Part shown: positions 50,431 through 58,518 of the stretch, in pieces
How positions within the stretch are numbered: position 1 is the first letter of the stretch
Layout: every line of letters starts with the position of its first letter
Assembly (NCBI RefSeq): GCF_003696285.1
Contig: NZ_RFFL01000006.1
Span: 186,001-250,000 of the forward strand
From: Stutzerimonas nitrititolerans
GTDB taxonomy: Bacteria; Pseudomonadota; Gammaproteobacteria; Pseudomonadales; Pseudomonadaceae
Direction of reading: 5' to 3'
DNA length: 64,000 bases
Notes under the pieces: model-generated
Seen by the model: only the letters and a program-made list of their open reading frames with translations
Database searches by the model: none
Told to the model about the DNA's origin: nothing
Position numbers and translations under genes: made by a program

Positions 50431-50942
50431 CCGGCACCCTCGACCACTCGCAGGCAATGCAGCTGCGCAGCCTGCTCGAAGCGGGCCTGCCGCTTGCCGC
50501 CCGTCCTTATCGGATGCTGGCCGAACGCATCGGCGCCAGCGAACAGGCAGTGCTCGAACAGGTCCGGCACTGGAGCGAGGACGGGTTGTTCCGTCGCGTC
50601 GGCCTGGTGCTCAAGCATCGCGCGCTGGGTTTTCGCGCCAATGCGATGCTGGTGCTGGACATCGCCGACGATCAGGTCGACGAAGTCGGCCGACGTCTCG
50701 GCCAGGCCGCCGGCATCAACCTCTGCTACCAGCGCCCGCGCCGCCTGCCGGACTGGCCCTACAACCTGTTCTGCATGGTCCACGGCCGCGAGCGCGAACA
50801 GGTCTGCCAACTGATCGAAAACCTGCTGGCCGAACACGGATTGAGCGAAGTGCCGCACCAGCTGCTGTTCAGCACCCGCGCCTTCAAACAGTGCGGTGGC
50901 CGCTATGCTCCACCCGCTGCCCGGGAGCTGGCCCATGGATGA
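50427..50942 (+). CDS. nirL: Siroheme decarboxylase subunit NirL
   Basis: 171 aa, same fold as NirD. The characteristic segment is [25 protein letters not shown]. The ATG at 50427 overlaps the nirD stop by four bases; an earlier in-frame ATG would lie inside nirD. It overlaps nirG by eight bases. Confidence 0.92.
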   Translation: MTGTLDHSQAMQLRSLLEAGLPLAARPYRMLAERIGASEQAVLEQVRHWSEDGLFRRVGLVLKHRALGFRANAMLVLDIADDQVDEVGRRLGQAAGINLCYQRPRRLPDWPYNLFCMVHGREREQVCQLIENLLAEHGLSEVPHQLLFSTRAFKQCGGRYAPPAARELAHG

Positions 50943-51378
50943 CCTCGACCGCCGACTGATCAACCGCTTGCAACATGGCCTGCCGCTGGTAAAGCAGCCC
51001 TGGCAGGCGCTGGCCAACGAACTGGATAGCGATCCGCACACCCTGCGTGCGCGGGTTCAGGCGCTGCTGGACGACGGCACCCTGACCCGTTTCGGCCCCA
51101 TGTTCGACATCGACCGCCTGGGCGGCGCCTTCACCCTCGCCGCCCTGTCCGTGCCGGAAGAACGCTTCGACGCCGTGGCCGCACAGCTCGACGCCCTGCC
51201 CGAAGTCGCCCACAACTACCGCCGCGAGCACGAGTGGAACATGTGGTTCGTACTGGGCTGCGCGACCCCTGAAGGCATCGCCGAAACCATCGCCCACATC
51301 GAGGCACAGACGGGCCTGCCGGTACTCAACCTGCCCAAGGAGGAGACCTACCATGTCGGCCTGCACTTCTCAGTTTGA
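50935..51378 (+). CDS. nirG: Siroheme decarboxylase subunit NirG
   Basis: 147 aa Lrp-like protein, closest to NirD ([18 protein letters not shown]). The ATG at 50935 lies in the end of nirL. Together with NirH it probably forms a second NirD/NirL-type pair. It overlaps nirH by 26 bp. Confidence 0.92.
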   Translation: MDDLDRRLINRLQHGLPLVKQPWQALANELDSDPHTLRARVQALLDDGTLTRFGPMFDIDRLGGAFTLAALSVPEERFDAVAAQLDALPEVAHNYRREHEWNMWFVLGCATPEGIAETIAHIEAQTGLPVLNLPKEETYHVGLHFSV

Positions 51379-51865
51379 TAGCCGGTTTGATCCCGACCTG
51401 GTGCGCCGCCTGGTGAAACTCACCCAGTCCGGCCTGCCGCTGGTGGACAATCCCTGGGCCTGGATCGGTGAACACCTGGACCTTGAAGAAGACGCCGTGC
51501 TGTCCCTGCTGCGCCAGCTGCAGGAAGACGGCGCCATCCGCCGCATCGCCGCCGTGCCCAACCACTACCGCCTGGGTTATAAGCACAACGGAATGACCGT
51601 GTGGGACGTGGACGACGCCCATCTCCCTCGCCTCGGCCCACTGCTCGGCTCACAACCCTTCGTCAGCCACTGCTACCGCCGCCCCCGCCGCGAAGGCTGG
51701 CGCTACAACCTGTTCGCCATGGTGCATGGCCGCAGTGCTGAGGAAATCGAGGTATACCGCGCACAGATTCGCCAACTGCTCGGCGATGCGTGCCGAGCGG
51801 ACGAGATGCTGGTAAGCAGCCGGATATTGAAGAAGACGGGGTTGCGCCTAGGCAATCGCCGCTAG
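51353..51865 (+). CDS. nirH: Siroheme decarboxylase subunit NirH
   Basis: 170 aa, NirL-like (FVSHCYRRPRREGWRYNLFAMVHG). Its start is within nirG, implying coupled translation. It is the last gene of the nirM-to-nirH block; the next plus-strand gene, nirJ, is over 700 bp away. Confidence 0.92.
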   Translation: MSACTSQFDSRFDPDLVRRLVKLTQSGLPLVDNPWAWIGEHLDLEEDAVLSLLRQLQEDGAIRRIAAVPNHYRLGYKHNGMTVWDVDDAHLPRLGPLLGSQPFVSHCYRRPRREGWRYNLFAMVHGRSAEEIEVYRAQIRQLLGDACRADEMLVSSRILKKTGLRLGNRR

Positions 51866-51885
51866 TCAGCGACACGTCGCTGACG

Positions 51886-52110
51886 TCAGAACTGACTGCA
51901 CAGCGCCAGGAGCAGCAGACAGAACACCACCAACCCGACACAGCACACGTAGCTGTCCGCTCGCGAGCCGTCCGGTCGGGCGTGCGTCGGGTAGCGGCCC
52001 AGCGTGAAAAGCCGGACCACTGGCCAGCCGCAGAAAAAGAAGAAGGTGCTCAGGATCAGCTCGGAAACCACATACCCGACGTATTGCACGAGCATGCTGA
52101 TTAGAAATTC
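51886..52110 (-). CDS. Small hypothetical membrane protein
   Basis: 74 aa from a GTG at 52110 (an ATG at 52095 is the alternative). Two hydrophobic segments (about 4-30 and 52-72) flank a short loop with LFTLGRYPTHARPDG. It lies in reverse orientation between nirH and nirJ, 19 bp after the other small membrane gene. I do not recognise a function. Confidence 0.55.
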   Translation of the reverse strand, partial: EFLISMLVQYVGYVVSELILSTFFFFCGWPVVRLFTLGRYPTHARPDGSRADSYVCCVGLVVFCLLLLALCSQF

Positions 52111-52129
52111 CACGCAACCACCGAGCCTG

Positions 52130-52360
52130 TCAGAACCGCCATTCGGGCTTGAACAGGCCAACCACGAAAACCAGCGTGGTAAAGCCCCACATCACGACCG
52201 CATAGAGGCGGATCTGCTCGGCGTTCCATGGCCAGGCGAACCACTCCAGCAAGGCCATGGCTTTCCAGCCCTCGAGCCAGTGCGCGCCACCCCAACTGAT
52301 GATCCATTTCCAGAACAGGCTGTTCAGGCAGTACAGCGCAACGAACTCTCCAGTACCCAT
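52130..52360 (-). CDS. Trp-rich small hypothetical membrane protein
   Basis: 76 aa with ten Trp residues and two probable membrane segments (about 5-25 and 52-70). GAGGTGATCC before the ATG is a good ribosome site. It leads a two-gene minus-strand unit inside the nir cluster. A degenerate DNR-like sequence (TTGACGGCGATCTC, 52417-52430) lies about as far upstream as the box of norC. Function unknown. Confidence 0.6.
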   Translation of the reverse strand: MGTGEFVALYCLNSLFWKWIISWGGAHWLEGWKAMALLEWFAWPWNAEQIRLYAVVMWGFTTLVFVVGLFKPEWRF

Positions 52361-52503
52361 GGATCACCTCGGCATTCAAGCTGCGCCAGTCTATGCGAAG
52401 CGATCTTTAGCTGAGCTTGACGGCGATCTCGTTGCGAGCCGAAAAGCAACGCAGCGCTGGAGAGGCCTGCGACCAACCACCCGCCTTGCTTACCAGCCTT
52501 TAT

Positions 52504-52517
52504 TTGTTTCGGATCAA
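52504..52517 (+). promoter_or_regulatory. Possible DNR/FNR box of nirJEN
   Basis: TTGTTTCGGATCAA: the right half-site is perfect and the left is TTGTT. It lies 77 bp before the nirJ ATG. Confidence 0.55.
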
Positions 52518-52594
52518 GGACCTCTCCCACCGCCTCGGTAATGCTGCAGCCATCGATTCACCCACGAAGCCGCCGCTTCCTGAGGAGACACCCG

Positions 52595-53785
52595 ATGTTG
52601 AGAATCAGCCATTACCTGCGTGCCCTGGCCCGGCCGACCCTGCCGGTGCTGGGCGCCCGCAGCGCCGGCGGCACACGCCCACCGGTGGTCATCTGGAACC
52701 TGCTGCGGCGCTGCAACCTGACCTGCAAGCACTGCTATGCCACCTCCGCCGACAGCGAATTTCGCGACGAGCTGGATACTGACGAAGCCCTGCAGGTGAT
52801 CGACGATCTGCACGAAGCCGGTGTGCGCGTGCTGATCCTTTCCGGTGGCGAGCCGCTGCTGCGGGACGACATCTTCGAGCTCTCCGCCCATGCCCGCGAA
52901 AAGGGCTTCTTCGTGGCGCTGTCGACCAACGGCACGTTGATCGACGAGCGCAATATCGAGCAGGTGGCTGCGGCGCAGTACGACTATGTCGGCATCAGCA
53001 TCGACGGCCTGGAAGCGGTTCATGACGAATGGCGCCAGCTCCAGGGCAGCTTCGTCGCCTCGATGCACGCCATCGACCTGTGCCGCCAACACGGCATTCG
53101 CGTCGGGCTGCGCACCACGCTTACGCAGAACAACTATCCACAATTACCCGCCCTGCTGGCGCTGATGCGCGAGCACGACGTGCAGAAGTTCTATCTCTCG
53201 CACCTGAACTACAGCGGGCGCGGCAAGCGCAGCCGCAAGGCCGACGCGCATCACCAGATGACCCGCGACGCCATGCGCCAGCTGTTCGAACAGGCCTGGG
53301 ACGACGTGCAGAACGGCCGCGAGACCGATTTCGTCAGCGGCAACAACGACGCCGACGCGATCCTGCTGCTGCAGTGGGTCGAGGAGCGCCTGCCGCAACA
53401 TCGCGACCGCCTGGAGCAGATGCTGCGCGCCTGGGGCGGCAACGCCTCGGGCAACGGTATCGCCAACATCGACAACATCGGTGATGTGCACCCCGATACC
53501 TACTGGTGGCAGCACACCGTCGGCAACGTGCGCCGGCAGAGTTTCCGCAAACTCTGGCTGGATGAGCCCGAGCCGCTGCTGCGCGAGCTGCGCCAGCACC
53601 CGCGCGCCGTGGGTGGGCGCTGCGCCGAATGCCGCTGGCTGCCGATCTGCAACGGCAACACCCGCACCCGTGCCTGGGCCGCCGGTGACCTGTGGGCGGA
53701 AGATCCCGGCTGCTACCTGAGCGACGAGGAAATCGGATTGCCGCTTCCCGTACGCATCCCCAGCGTGGAAATCAGTGCCCTGTAA
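52595..53785 (+). CDS. nirJ: NirJ, radical SAM enzyme of heme d1 synthesis
   Basis: 396 aa. The radical SAM cluster is Cys40-x3-Cys44-x2-Cys47 (CNLTCKHC), followed by SGGEPLL. A C-terminal SPASM-like region has CAECRWLPICNGN and a late Cys in DPGCYL for a second cluster. It removes two propionates from didecarboxysiroheme en route to the d1 oxo groups. The ATG at 52595 has TGAGGAGA upstream. Confidence 0.95.
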   Translation: MLRISHYLRALARPTLPVLGARSAGGTRPPVVIWNLLRRCNLTCKHCYATSADSEFRDELDTDEALQVIDDLHEAGVRVLILSGGEPLLRDDIFELSAHAREKGFFVALSTNGTLIDERNIEQVAAAQYDYVGISIDGLEAVHDEWRQLQGSFVASMHAIDLCRQHGIRVGLRTTLTQNNYPQLPALLALMREHDVQKFYLSHLNYSGRGKRSRKADAHHQMTRDAMRQLFEQAWDDVQNGRETDFVSGNNDADAILLLQWVEERLPQHRDRLEQMLRAWGGNASGNGIANIDNIGDVHPDTYWWQHTVGNVRRQSFRKLWLDEPEPLLRELRQHPRAVGGRCAECRWLPICNGNTRTRAWAAGDLWAEDPGCYLSDEEIGLPLPVRIPSVEISAL

Positions 53786-53864
53786 ATCAGTCACACCCAG
53801 CGGTCGTCAGAACCGTACTCAGCCAAGCGCAACCGTCAACCTGATGAGAATCACAGGAGTCCGC

Positions 53865-54701
53865 ATGGACCAGCCAATCACACTCCCCGCTTCGCTGAGC
53901 GCCCCGTTCGCCCCCGGCGAGGTGGCCCTGGTCGGAGCCGGTCCTGGCGACCCGGGCCTGCTCACCCTGCGCGCCTGGAGCCTGCTGCAACAGGCCGATG
54001 CGGTGGTCTACGACCGCCTGGTCAGCGATGACCTGATGGCGCTGCTGCCCACCGCCTGCAGCCGCCACTATGTCGGCAAGACCAGCGGCTACCACAGCCT
54101 GCCACAACCGCAGATCAATCAGCTGCTGGCGGACCTGGCACGGCAGGACAAACGCGTGGTACGCCTGAAAGGCGGCGATCCCTTCATCTTCGGCCGTGGC
54201 GCCGAGGAGCTGGAGTTCCTGCTCGAACGTGGCATCGACTGCCAGGTTGTGCCCGGCATCACCGCCGCGGCCGGCTGCAGCACCTATGCGGGCATTCCCC
54301 TGACGCACCGCGACCTGGCGCACTCCTGCCAGTTCATCACCGGCCACCTGCAGGAGAACGGCGAGCTGCACCTGCCCTGGAACGCCCTGGCCGAGGGCAA
54401 CCAGACCCTGGTGTTCTACATGGGGCTGGGCAGCCTCGGCGAAATCTCGCGCAACCTGATCGCCGCCGGCCTGCCGGTGGACACCCCAGCCGCGTTGATC
54501 GGCAATGGCACCCGTCAGGACCAGCAGGTGGTGCGCTGCAGCCTCAAGCAACTGCCGAGCATGGCCGAGGAGCAGCAGCTGACGCCACCGACGCTGACGG
54601 TGATCGGCAAGGTGGTCGGGCTGTTCGATGGCCGGCAGGTCCAGTACCCCGCCCGCCTGCATGGCGACAGTGCCGGACACGCGGAGGCCATATGCGGCTG
54701 A
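53865..54701 (+). CDS. nirE: NirE, uroporphyrinogen-III C-methyltransferase
   Basis: 278 aa. SAM-dependent methylation making precorrin-2, the entry to heme d1. Motifs: LVGAGPGDPGLLTLRA, VVYDRLVS, RLKGGDPFIFGRG and VPGITAAAG. The start at 53865 follows CAGGAGT; the frame extends 30 codons further up into nirJ. The stop overlaps nirN by ten bases. It is a nir-dedicated relative of CysG and CobA. Confidence 0.95.
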   Translation: MDQPITLPASLSAPFAPGEVALVGAGPGDPGLLTLRAWSLLQQADAVVYDRLVSDDLMALLPTACSRHYVGKTSGYHSLPQPQINQLLADLARQDKRVVRLKGGDPFIFGRGAEELEFLLERGIDCQVVPGITAAAGCSTYAGIPLTHRDLAHSCQFITGHLQENGELHLPWNALAEGNQTLVFYMGLGSLGEISRNLIAAGLPVDTPAALIGNGTRQDQQVVRCSLKQLPSMAEEQQLTPPTLTVIGKVVGLFDGRQVQYPARLHGDSAGHAEAICG

Positions 54702-56212
54702 TCTATGCCCTGCTGGCCGCGGCTGCGCTGCCGGCCGCCACCTTCGTCGCGCTCGACATGGCGATTCCGCGTGCCGCTGCCGCCGAGACAACCGATGCCC
54801 ATGCGCTCTACCAGCAGTACTGCCAGAGCTGCCATGGCGTCGATCGCCTCGGTGGCGCCGGCCCTGCGCTGTTGCCGGAGAGCCTTGGCCGGATCAAGCC
54901 GGACGAGGCGCGCAAGGTCATCCGGGACGGCCGTCCGGCGAGCCAGATGGCTGCCTACTCGTCGCTGCTCGACGCAGCGCAGATCGACAGCCTGGTCAGC
55001 TACCTCTATCGGCCTTCCGCCATGCCGCCGACCTGGAGTGATGCCGACATTCGCGCCAGCCACCGGATGCTGGCGGATGTCGCCAAGCTGCCCGACAGTC
55101 CGCAACACGGCGCCGACCCGCTCAACCTGTTCGTAGTGGTCGAGGCCGGCAATCATCACGTGCGTGTTCTCGACGGCGATCGCTTCGAGGAACTGGCCAA
55201 CTTCCCCTCGCATTTCGCTCTGCACGGTGGGCCTAAGTTCTCGCCGGACGGGCGCTTCGTCTATTTCGCCTCGCGCGATGGCTGGGTCAGCGTCTACGAC
55301 CTGCATAACCTGACGATGGTCGCCGAGGTCCGCGCCGGGCTGAACACCCGCAACCTGGCCGTGAGCAACGACGGCCGCTGGGTGCTGGTGGGCAACTACC
55401 TGCCGGGCAACCTGGTGCTGCTGGACGCCCGCGACCTGTCGCTGGTCAAGCACATACCCGCGGTGGGTCTGGACGGCACACCGTCCCGGGTCAGCGCCGT
55501 GTACACCGCGCCACCGCGCGACAGCTTCGTGGTCGCGCTGAAGGATGTGAAGGAAGCCTGGGAGCTTTCCTATGCCGGCGAGCCGGACTTCGAACCTCGG
55601 CGCATCGAAGCCGCGGACTTTCTCGATGATTTCTCCTTCACCCCGGACTACCGCCACCTGCTCGCCACCTCGCGCAAGGCCCATGGCGGCCAGGTGATCG
55701 ACCTCGACACCCGCAAGGCGGTCACCGACATCCCGCTGCCCGGCATGCCGCACCTGGGTTCGGGCATCTACTGGAAACGCGGCGGCGAATGGGTATTCGC
55801 CACCCCGAATGTCAGCAAGGGCCTGATCTCGGTGCTCGACATGCAGAGCTGGAAGCTGATCAAGGAGATTCCCACCGAAGGGCCGGGCTTCTTCATGCGC
55901 AGCCATGAGCATTCGAAGTACGCCTGGACCGATGTGTTCTTCGGCCCCAACAACGATGCCGTGCACCTGATCGACAAACAGACCCTGGAAGTCGCCCACA
56001 CCCTGCGCCCGATGCCCGGCAAGAACGCCGCGCACGTCGAGTTCACCAAGAACGGCAAGCACCTGCTGCTCAGCGTCTGGGACACCGACGGCGCGCTGAT
56101 CGTCTACGACAGTGACACCCTGGAGGAGATCAAGCGCATCCCGATGAACAAGCCCTCGGGCAAGTACAACGTCGGCAACAAGATCGAATTCGCCGAAGGC
56201 ACCTCGCATTAG
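54692..56212 (+). CDS. nirN: NirN, dihydro-heme d1 dehydrogenase
   Basis: 506 aa periplasmic NirS-like protein: signal peptide ending RAAAA, heme c site CQSCH (44-48), then a d1-binding propeller. It introduces the acrylate double bond in the last step of heme d1 synthesis, probably passing heme d1 to NirS. It closes nirJEN. Confidence 0.94.
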   Translation: MRLIYALLAAAALPAATFVALDMAIPRAAAAETTDAHALYQQYCQSCHGVDRLGGAGPALLPESLGRIKPDEARKVIRDGRPASQMAAYSSLLDAAQIDSLVSYLYRPSAMPPTWSDADIRASHRMLADVAKLPDSPQHGADPLNLFVVVEAGNHHVRVLDGDRFEELANFPSHFALHGGPKFSPDGRFVYFASRDGWVSVYDLHNLTMVAEVRAGLNTRNLAVSNDGRWVLVGNYLPGNLVLLDARDLSLVKHIPAVGLDGTPSRVSAVYTAPPRDSFVVALKDVKEAWELSYAGEPDFEPRRIEAADFLDDFSFTPDYRHLLATSRKAHGGQVIDLDTRKAVTDIPLPGMPHLGSGIYWKRGGEWVFATPNVSKGLISVLDMQSWKLIKEIPTEGPGFFMRSHEHSKYAWTDVFFGPNNDAVHLIDKQTLEVAHTLRPMPGKNAAHVEFTKNGKHLLLSVWDTDGALIVYDSDTLEEIKRIPMNKPSGKYNVGNKIEFAEGTSH

Positions 56213-56228
56213 CGGCAAGAGACGATAA

Positions 56229-56307
56229 AGCGCTGGAAGCCTGAGGCTGGGCGTGATCGGTGCTCTCCAAGGGGTGCCTTTTCGTCCAGCTTTCAGCCTC
56301 CAGCGCT
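56229..56307. repeat. Long inverted repeat after nirN, possible terminator
   Basis: AGCGCTGGAAGC (56229) is complementary to the block ending CCAGCGCT (56307), with further pairing of AGGCTGG and CCAGCTTT. It is the third member of the CTGGAAGC-type hairpins in the window. Confidence 0.5.
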
Positions 56308-56349
56308 CTTAATCGGCCTTTCAGCTTCAACTTTTCATCTCAAAGTGCT

Positions 56350-56374
56350 CTCATATCAATTTCCCTGATACGAG
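56350..56374 (+). promoter_or_regulatory. Palindromic operator candidate of the LysR gene
   Basis: CTCATATCA-N7-TGATACGAG matches as an inverted repeat at eight of nine positions and contains a T-N11-A type core. It lies only 6 bp before the LysR ATG, suggesting autorepression. Confidence 0.5.
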
Positions 56375-56380
56375 CACAGC

Positions 56381-57241
56381 ATGGATATCGATCTCGCCCG
56401 CACCTTTCTCGAGATCATCCGCAGCGGCAGCTTCATCGCCACCGCCGATCGCCTGCACATCACCCAGACCGCCGTCACCGCACGCATACGCAACCTGGAG
56501 CAGCAGCTCAACTGCCGGCTGTTCGTGCGCAATCGGGCAGGCGCGAAGCTGACACCCGATGGCGAGCGGTTCGTCGCCTATGCGACGCAACTGGTGCAGA
56601 CCTGGGAAGCGGCGCGGCGCGATCTGCCGTTGCCGCAGGGCTATGGCGACCTGCTGTCGATCGGCGCCGAGGTCAGCCTGTGCAACCCGTTGATGCTGGC
56701 CTGGTTGCAGCGCATGCGGCAGACCATGCCCAGCCACGCGCTGCGCACCGAAGTCGCCAGCGACGGCGAATTGCAGGAGAAACTCGAACTGGGCGTACTG
56801 GATGCCGCGCTGGTGCATCGCCCCGAATACCGACCGGGGCTGCAGGTCGAACAGTTGCTCGAAGAAAAACTGATCCAGGTGGTGCAGACGGCCAATCCCG
56901 AGCCCTATCTGTATGTCGACTGGGGAACGGCATTCGGCAAGCAGCACGACATGGCGCTGCCCGACCATACACGCTCGCCACTCAGCTTCAGCCTGGGGCC
57001 GATGGCCCTGCAATACCTCCTGCAATGCGGCGGGCGTGGCTACTTCCGGACTCGCGTGGTGCAGCGCTACCTGGACGAAGGCATTCTCAAGCGCGTCGAA
57101 CAGGCGCCGGAATTCTCCTACCCGGTGTACCTGGTCTACTCGCGCGCCAGCGAATCCCCGGCGCTGAACAAGGCCCTGGAATTGCTGCGCGAAGTGGCGC
57201 GGGACGACTACGACTGGTCGCGCTGGTATTACGAGATCTGA
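56381..57241 (+). CDS. LysR-family transcriptional regulator
   Basis: 286 aa: N-terminal winged helix (about 1-60, TADRLHITQTAVTARIRNLE) and a substrate-binding domain (about 90-285). Its effector is unknown. I recall that the P. stutzeri denitrification cluster contains a 286-codon LysR gene after nirN, which fits. Candidates for control are the adjacent HPP-CBS and ccoN genes. Confidence 0.88.
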   Translation: MDIDLARTFLEIIRSGSFIATADRLHITQTAVTARIRNLEQQLNCRLFVRNRAGAKLTPDGERFVAYATQLVQTWEAARRDLPLPQGYGDLLSIGAEVSLCNPLMLAWLQRMRQTMPSHALRTEVASDGELQEKLELGVLDAALVHRPEYRPGLQVEQLLEEKLIQVVQTANPEPYLYVDWGTAFGKQHDMALPDHTRSPLSFSLGPMALQYLLQCGGRGYFRTRVVQRYLDEGILKRVEQAPEFSYPVYLVYSRASESPALNKALELLREVARDDYDWSRWYYEI

Positions 57242-57268
57242 CCAAGGTCCGCGCCCAGGCGCCGACCA

Positions 57269-58408
57269 TCAGTCCGGTAGATGCTTGAGCCAGTTCTGGT
57301 ACAGCGCGGCGATCAGGTCGGTCTGGGTGATCATGCCCACCAGCCGCTCCTGCTGGTCGACTACCGGCAGGCAGTGCAGGCCCCGGTCCGACAGCATGAA
57401 GACCAGGTCGGCCATGTGCGCGTCCTCCCTCACCGAGACCACAGGGCTGCTCATGATCGCGCGCAGCTTGGTGCCTCGCAGAAACTTCAGCTGACCGAAA
57501 TTGACGCCCGCCGGGCTCGGCCGGAAATGCTTGAGCAGGTCCACCAGGGTGACGATGCCGATCAGCTTGTGGCTTTCCTTCTCCAGCACCGGCATCGCGC
57601 GCAGGCGGTGCTGCTGCAGGGTCTGCCAGGCCTGCTGGATGAAGGCATCCGGCGTGCTCCAGTAGAGATCGCGGGACATGATGTCCGCCGCGGTGATCTC
57701 GCCCATGCTGCGGCGCAGGGCATGCTTCTCGGTCTGCTTGATCAGCTGCGCCAGGTCGTCACGGGTCACGTCGACGTACTCGCCGAAATCCTCGAGCGCG
57801 CGCGTCACGTCGTCCTCGGTGAAGCTCAGCCGATCGCCCGGCAGCGGATCGCGGGTGTGGTGGATGTTTTCCTTGTTGGGTCGCCCCTTGGGATAGGCAT
57901 GCCCGGTCAGGTTGTTGTAGACCAGCGCCACCGAGATCAGCAGAAGCGACACGAACGCCACCGGGATCAACAGCGTATAGCCCAGCGCATGCAAATCGGC
58001 GCTGCCGACCGCAGCGACCATCGCCAGCGCCGCCGCCGGAGGGTGCAGGCAACGCAGGCAGAACAGGCAGAGCAGCACCAGCGCGCCGGTCATGGCAGCC
58101 GCCGTCACCGGATCGAAGCCGCTCAACCCGAGGCTGATGCCCACCGTCGTCGCCACCAGGCTGCCGGCGAGCACCGACCAGGGCTGTGCGAACGGGCTGG
58201 ACGAGGCCGCGAACAGCAGCACGGCCGACGCCGCCGCCGGGGCCGCCATCGGCAACATCACGGCCGCACCGAACAACCAGATGCCGAACGAAAGCGCGAT
58301 CGCCAGGGCAATGGCGATGCCCAGGGCGACGCGGATCCATTCTTTGGGTGGGGCAGTCAGGGGAGCGGGCGCGAACGAACGGCACCAGAGCAATAGGCGG
58401 TCTTGCAT
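57269..58408 (-). CDS. HPP-family membrane protein with two CBS domains
   Basis: 379 aa: six or so hydrophobic segments (about 25-165) containing the HPP motif in CLRCLHPPAAALAM, a hydrophilic linker, and two CBS domains (about 240-300 and 312-370; IVTLVDLLKHF, MITQTDLIAALY). CBS pairs often bind adenine nucleotides and gate transport. HPP proteins in plastids and cyanobacteria have been reported as nitrite transporters, which would suit this locus; that is inference. It converges on the LysR gene with a 27 bp gap. Confidence 0.85.
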   Translation of the reverse strand: MQDRLLLWCRSFAPAPLTAPPKEWIRVALGIAIALAIALSFGIWLFGAAVMLPMAAPAAASAVLLFAASSSPFAQPWSVLAGSLVATTVGISLGLSGFDPVTAAAMTGALVLLCLFCLRCLHPPAAALAMVAAVGSADLHALGYTLLIPVAFVSLLLISVALVYNNLTGHAYPKGRPNKENIHHTRDPLPGDRLSFTEDDVTRALEDFGEYVDVTRDDLAQLIKQTEKHALRRSMGEITAADIMSRDLYWSTPDAFIQQAWQTLQQHRLRAMPVLEKESHKLIGIVTLVDLLKHFRPSPAGVNFGQLKFLRGTKLRAIMSSPVVSVREDAHMADLVFMLSDRGLHCLPVVDQQERLVGMITQTDLIAALYQNWLKHLPD

Positions 58409-58518
58409 GTTTTCTGCTTGAGTGGGGATTACTGGAGTGGGAACTGCTGGGGTGCGTTACCGGCGCCGAAAAAAATGCCCTTCCCTGGGCCGCGCACTAG
58501 CAACGCGTAAAAGGGGGT

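Noticed and set aside
51866-51885. Convergent terminator between nirH and the small membrane gene
   Set aside because: Only AGCGACACGTCGCT-like symmetry with no T-tract in a 20 bp gap; too little to call.
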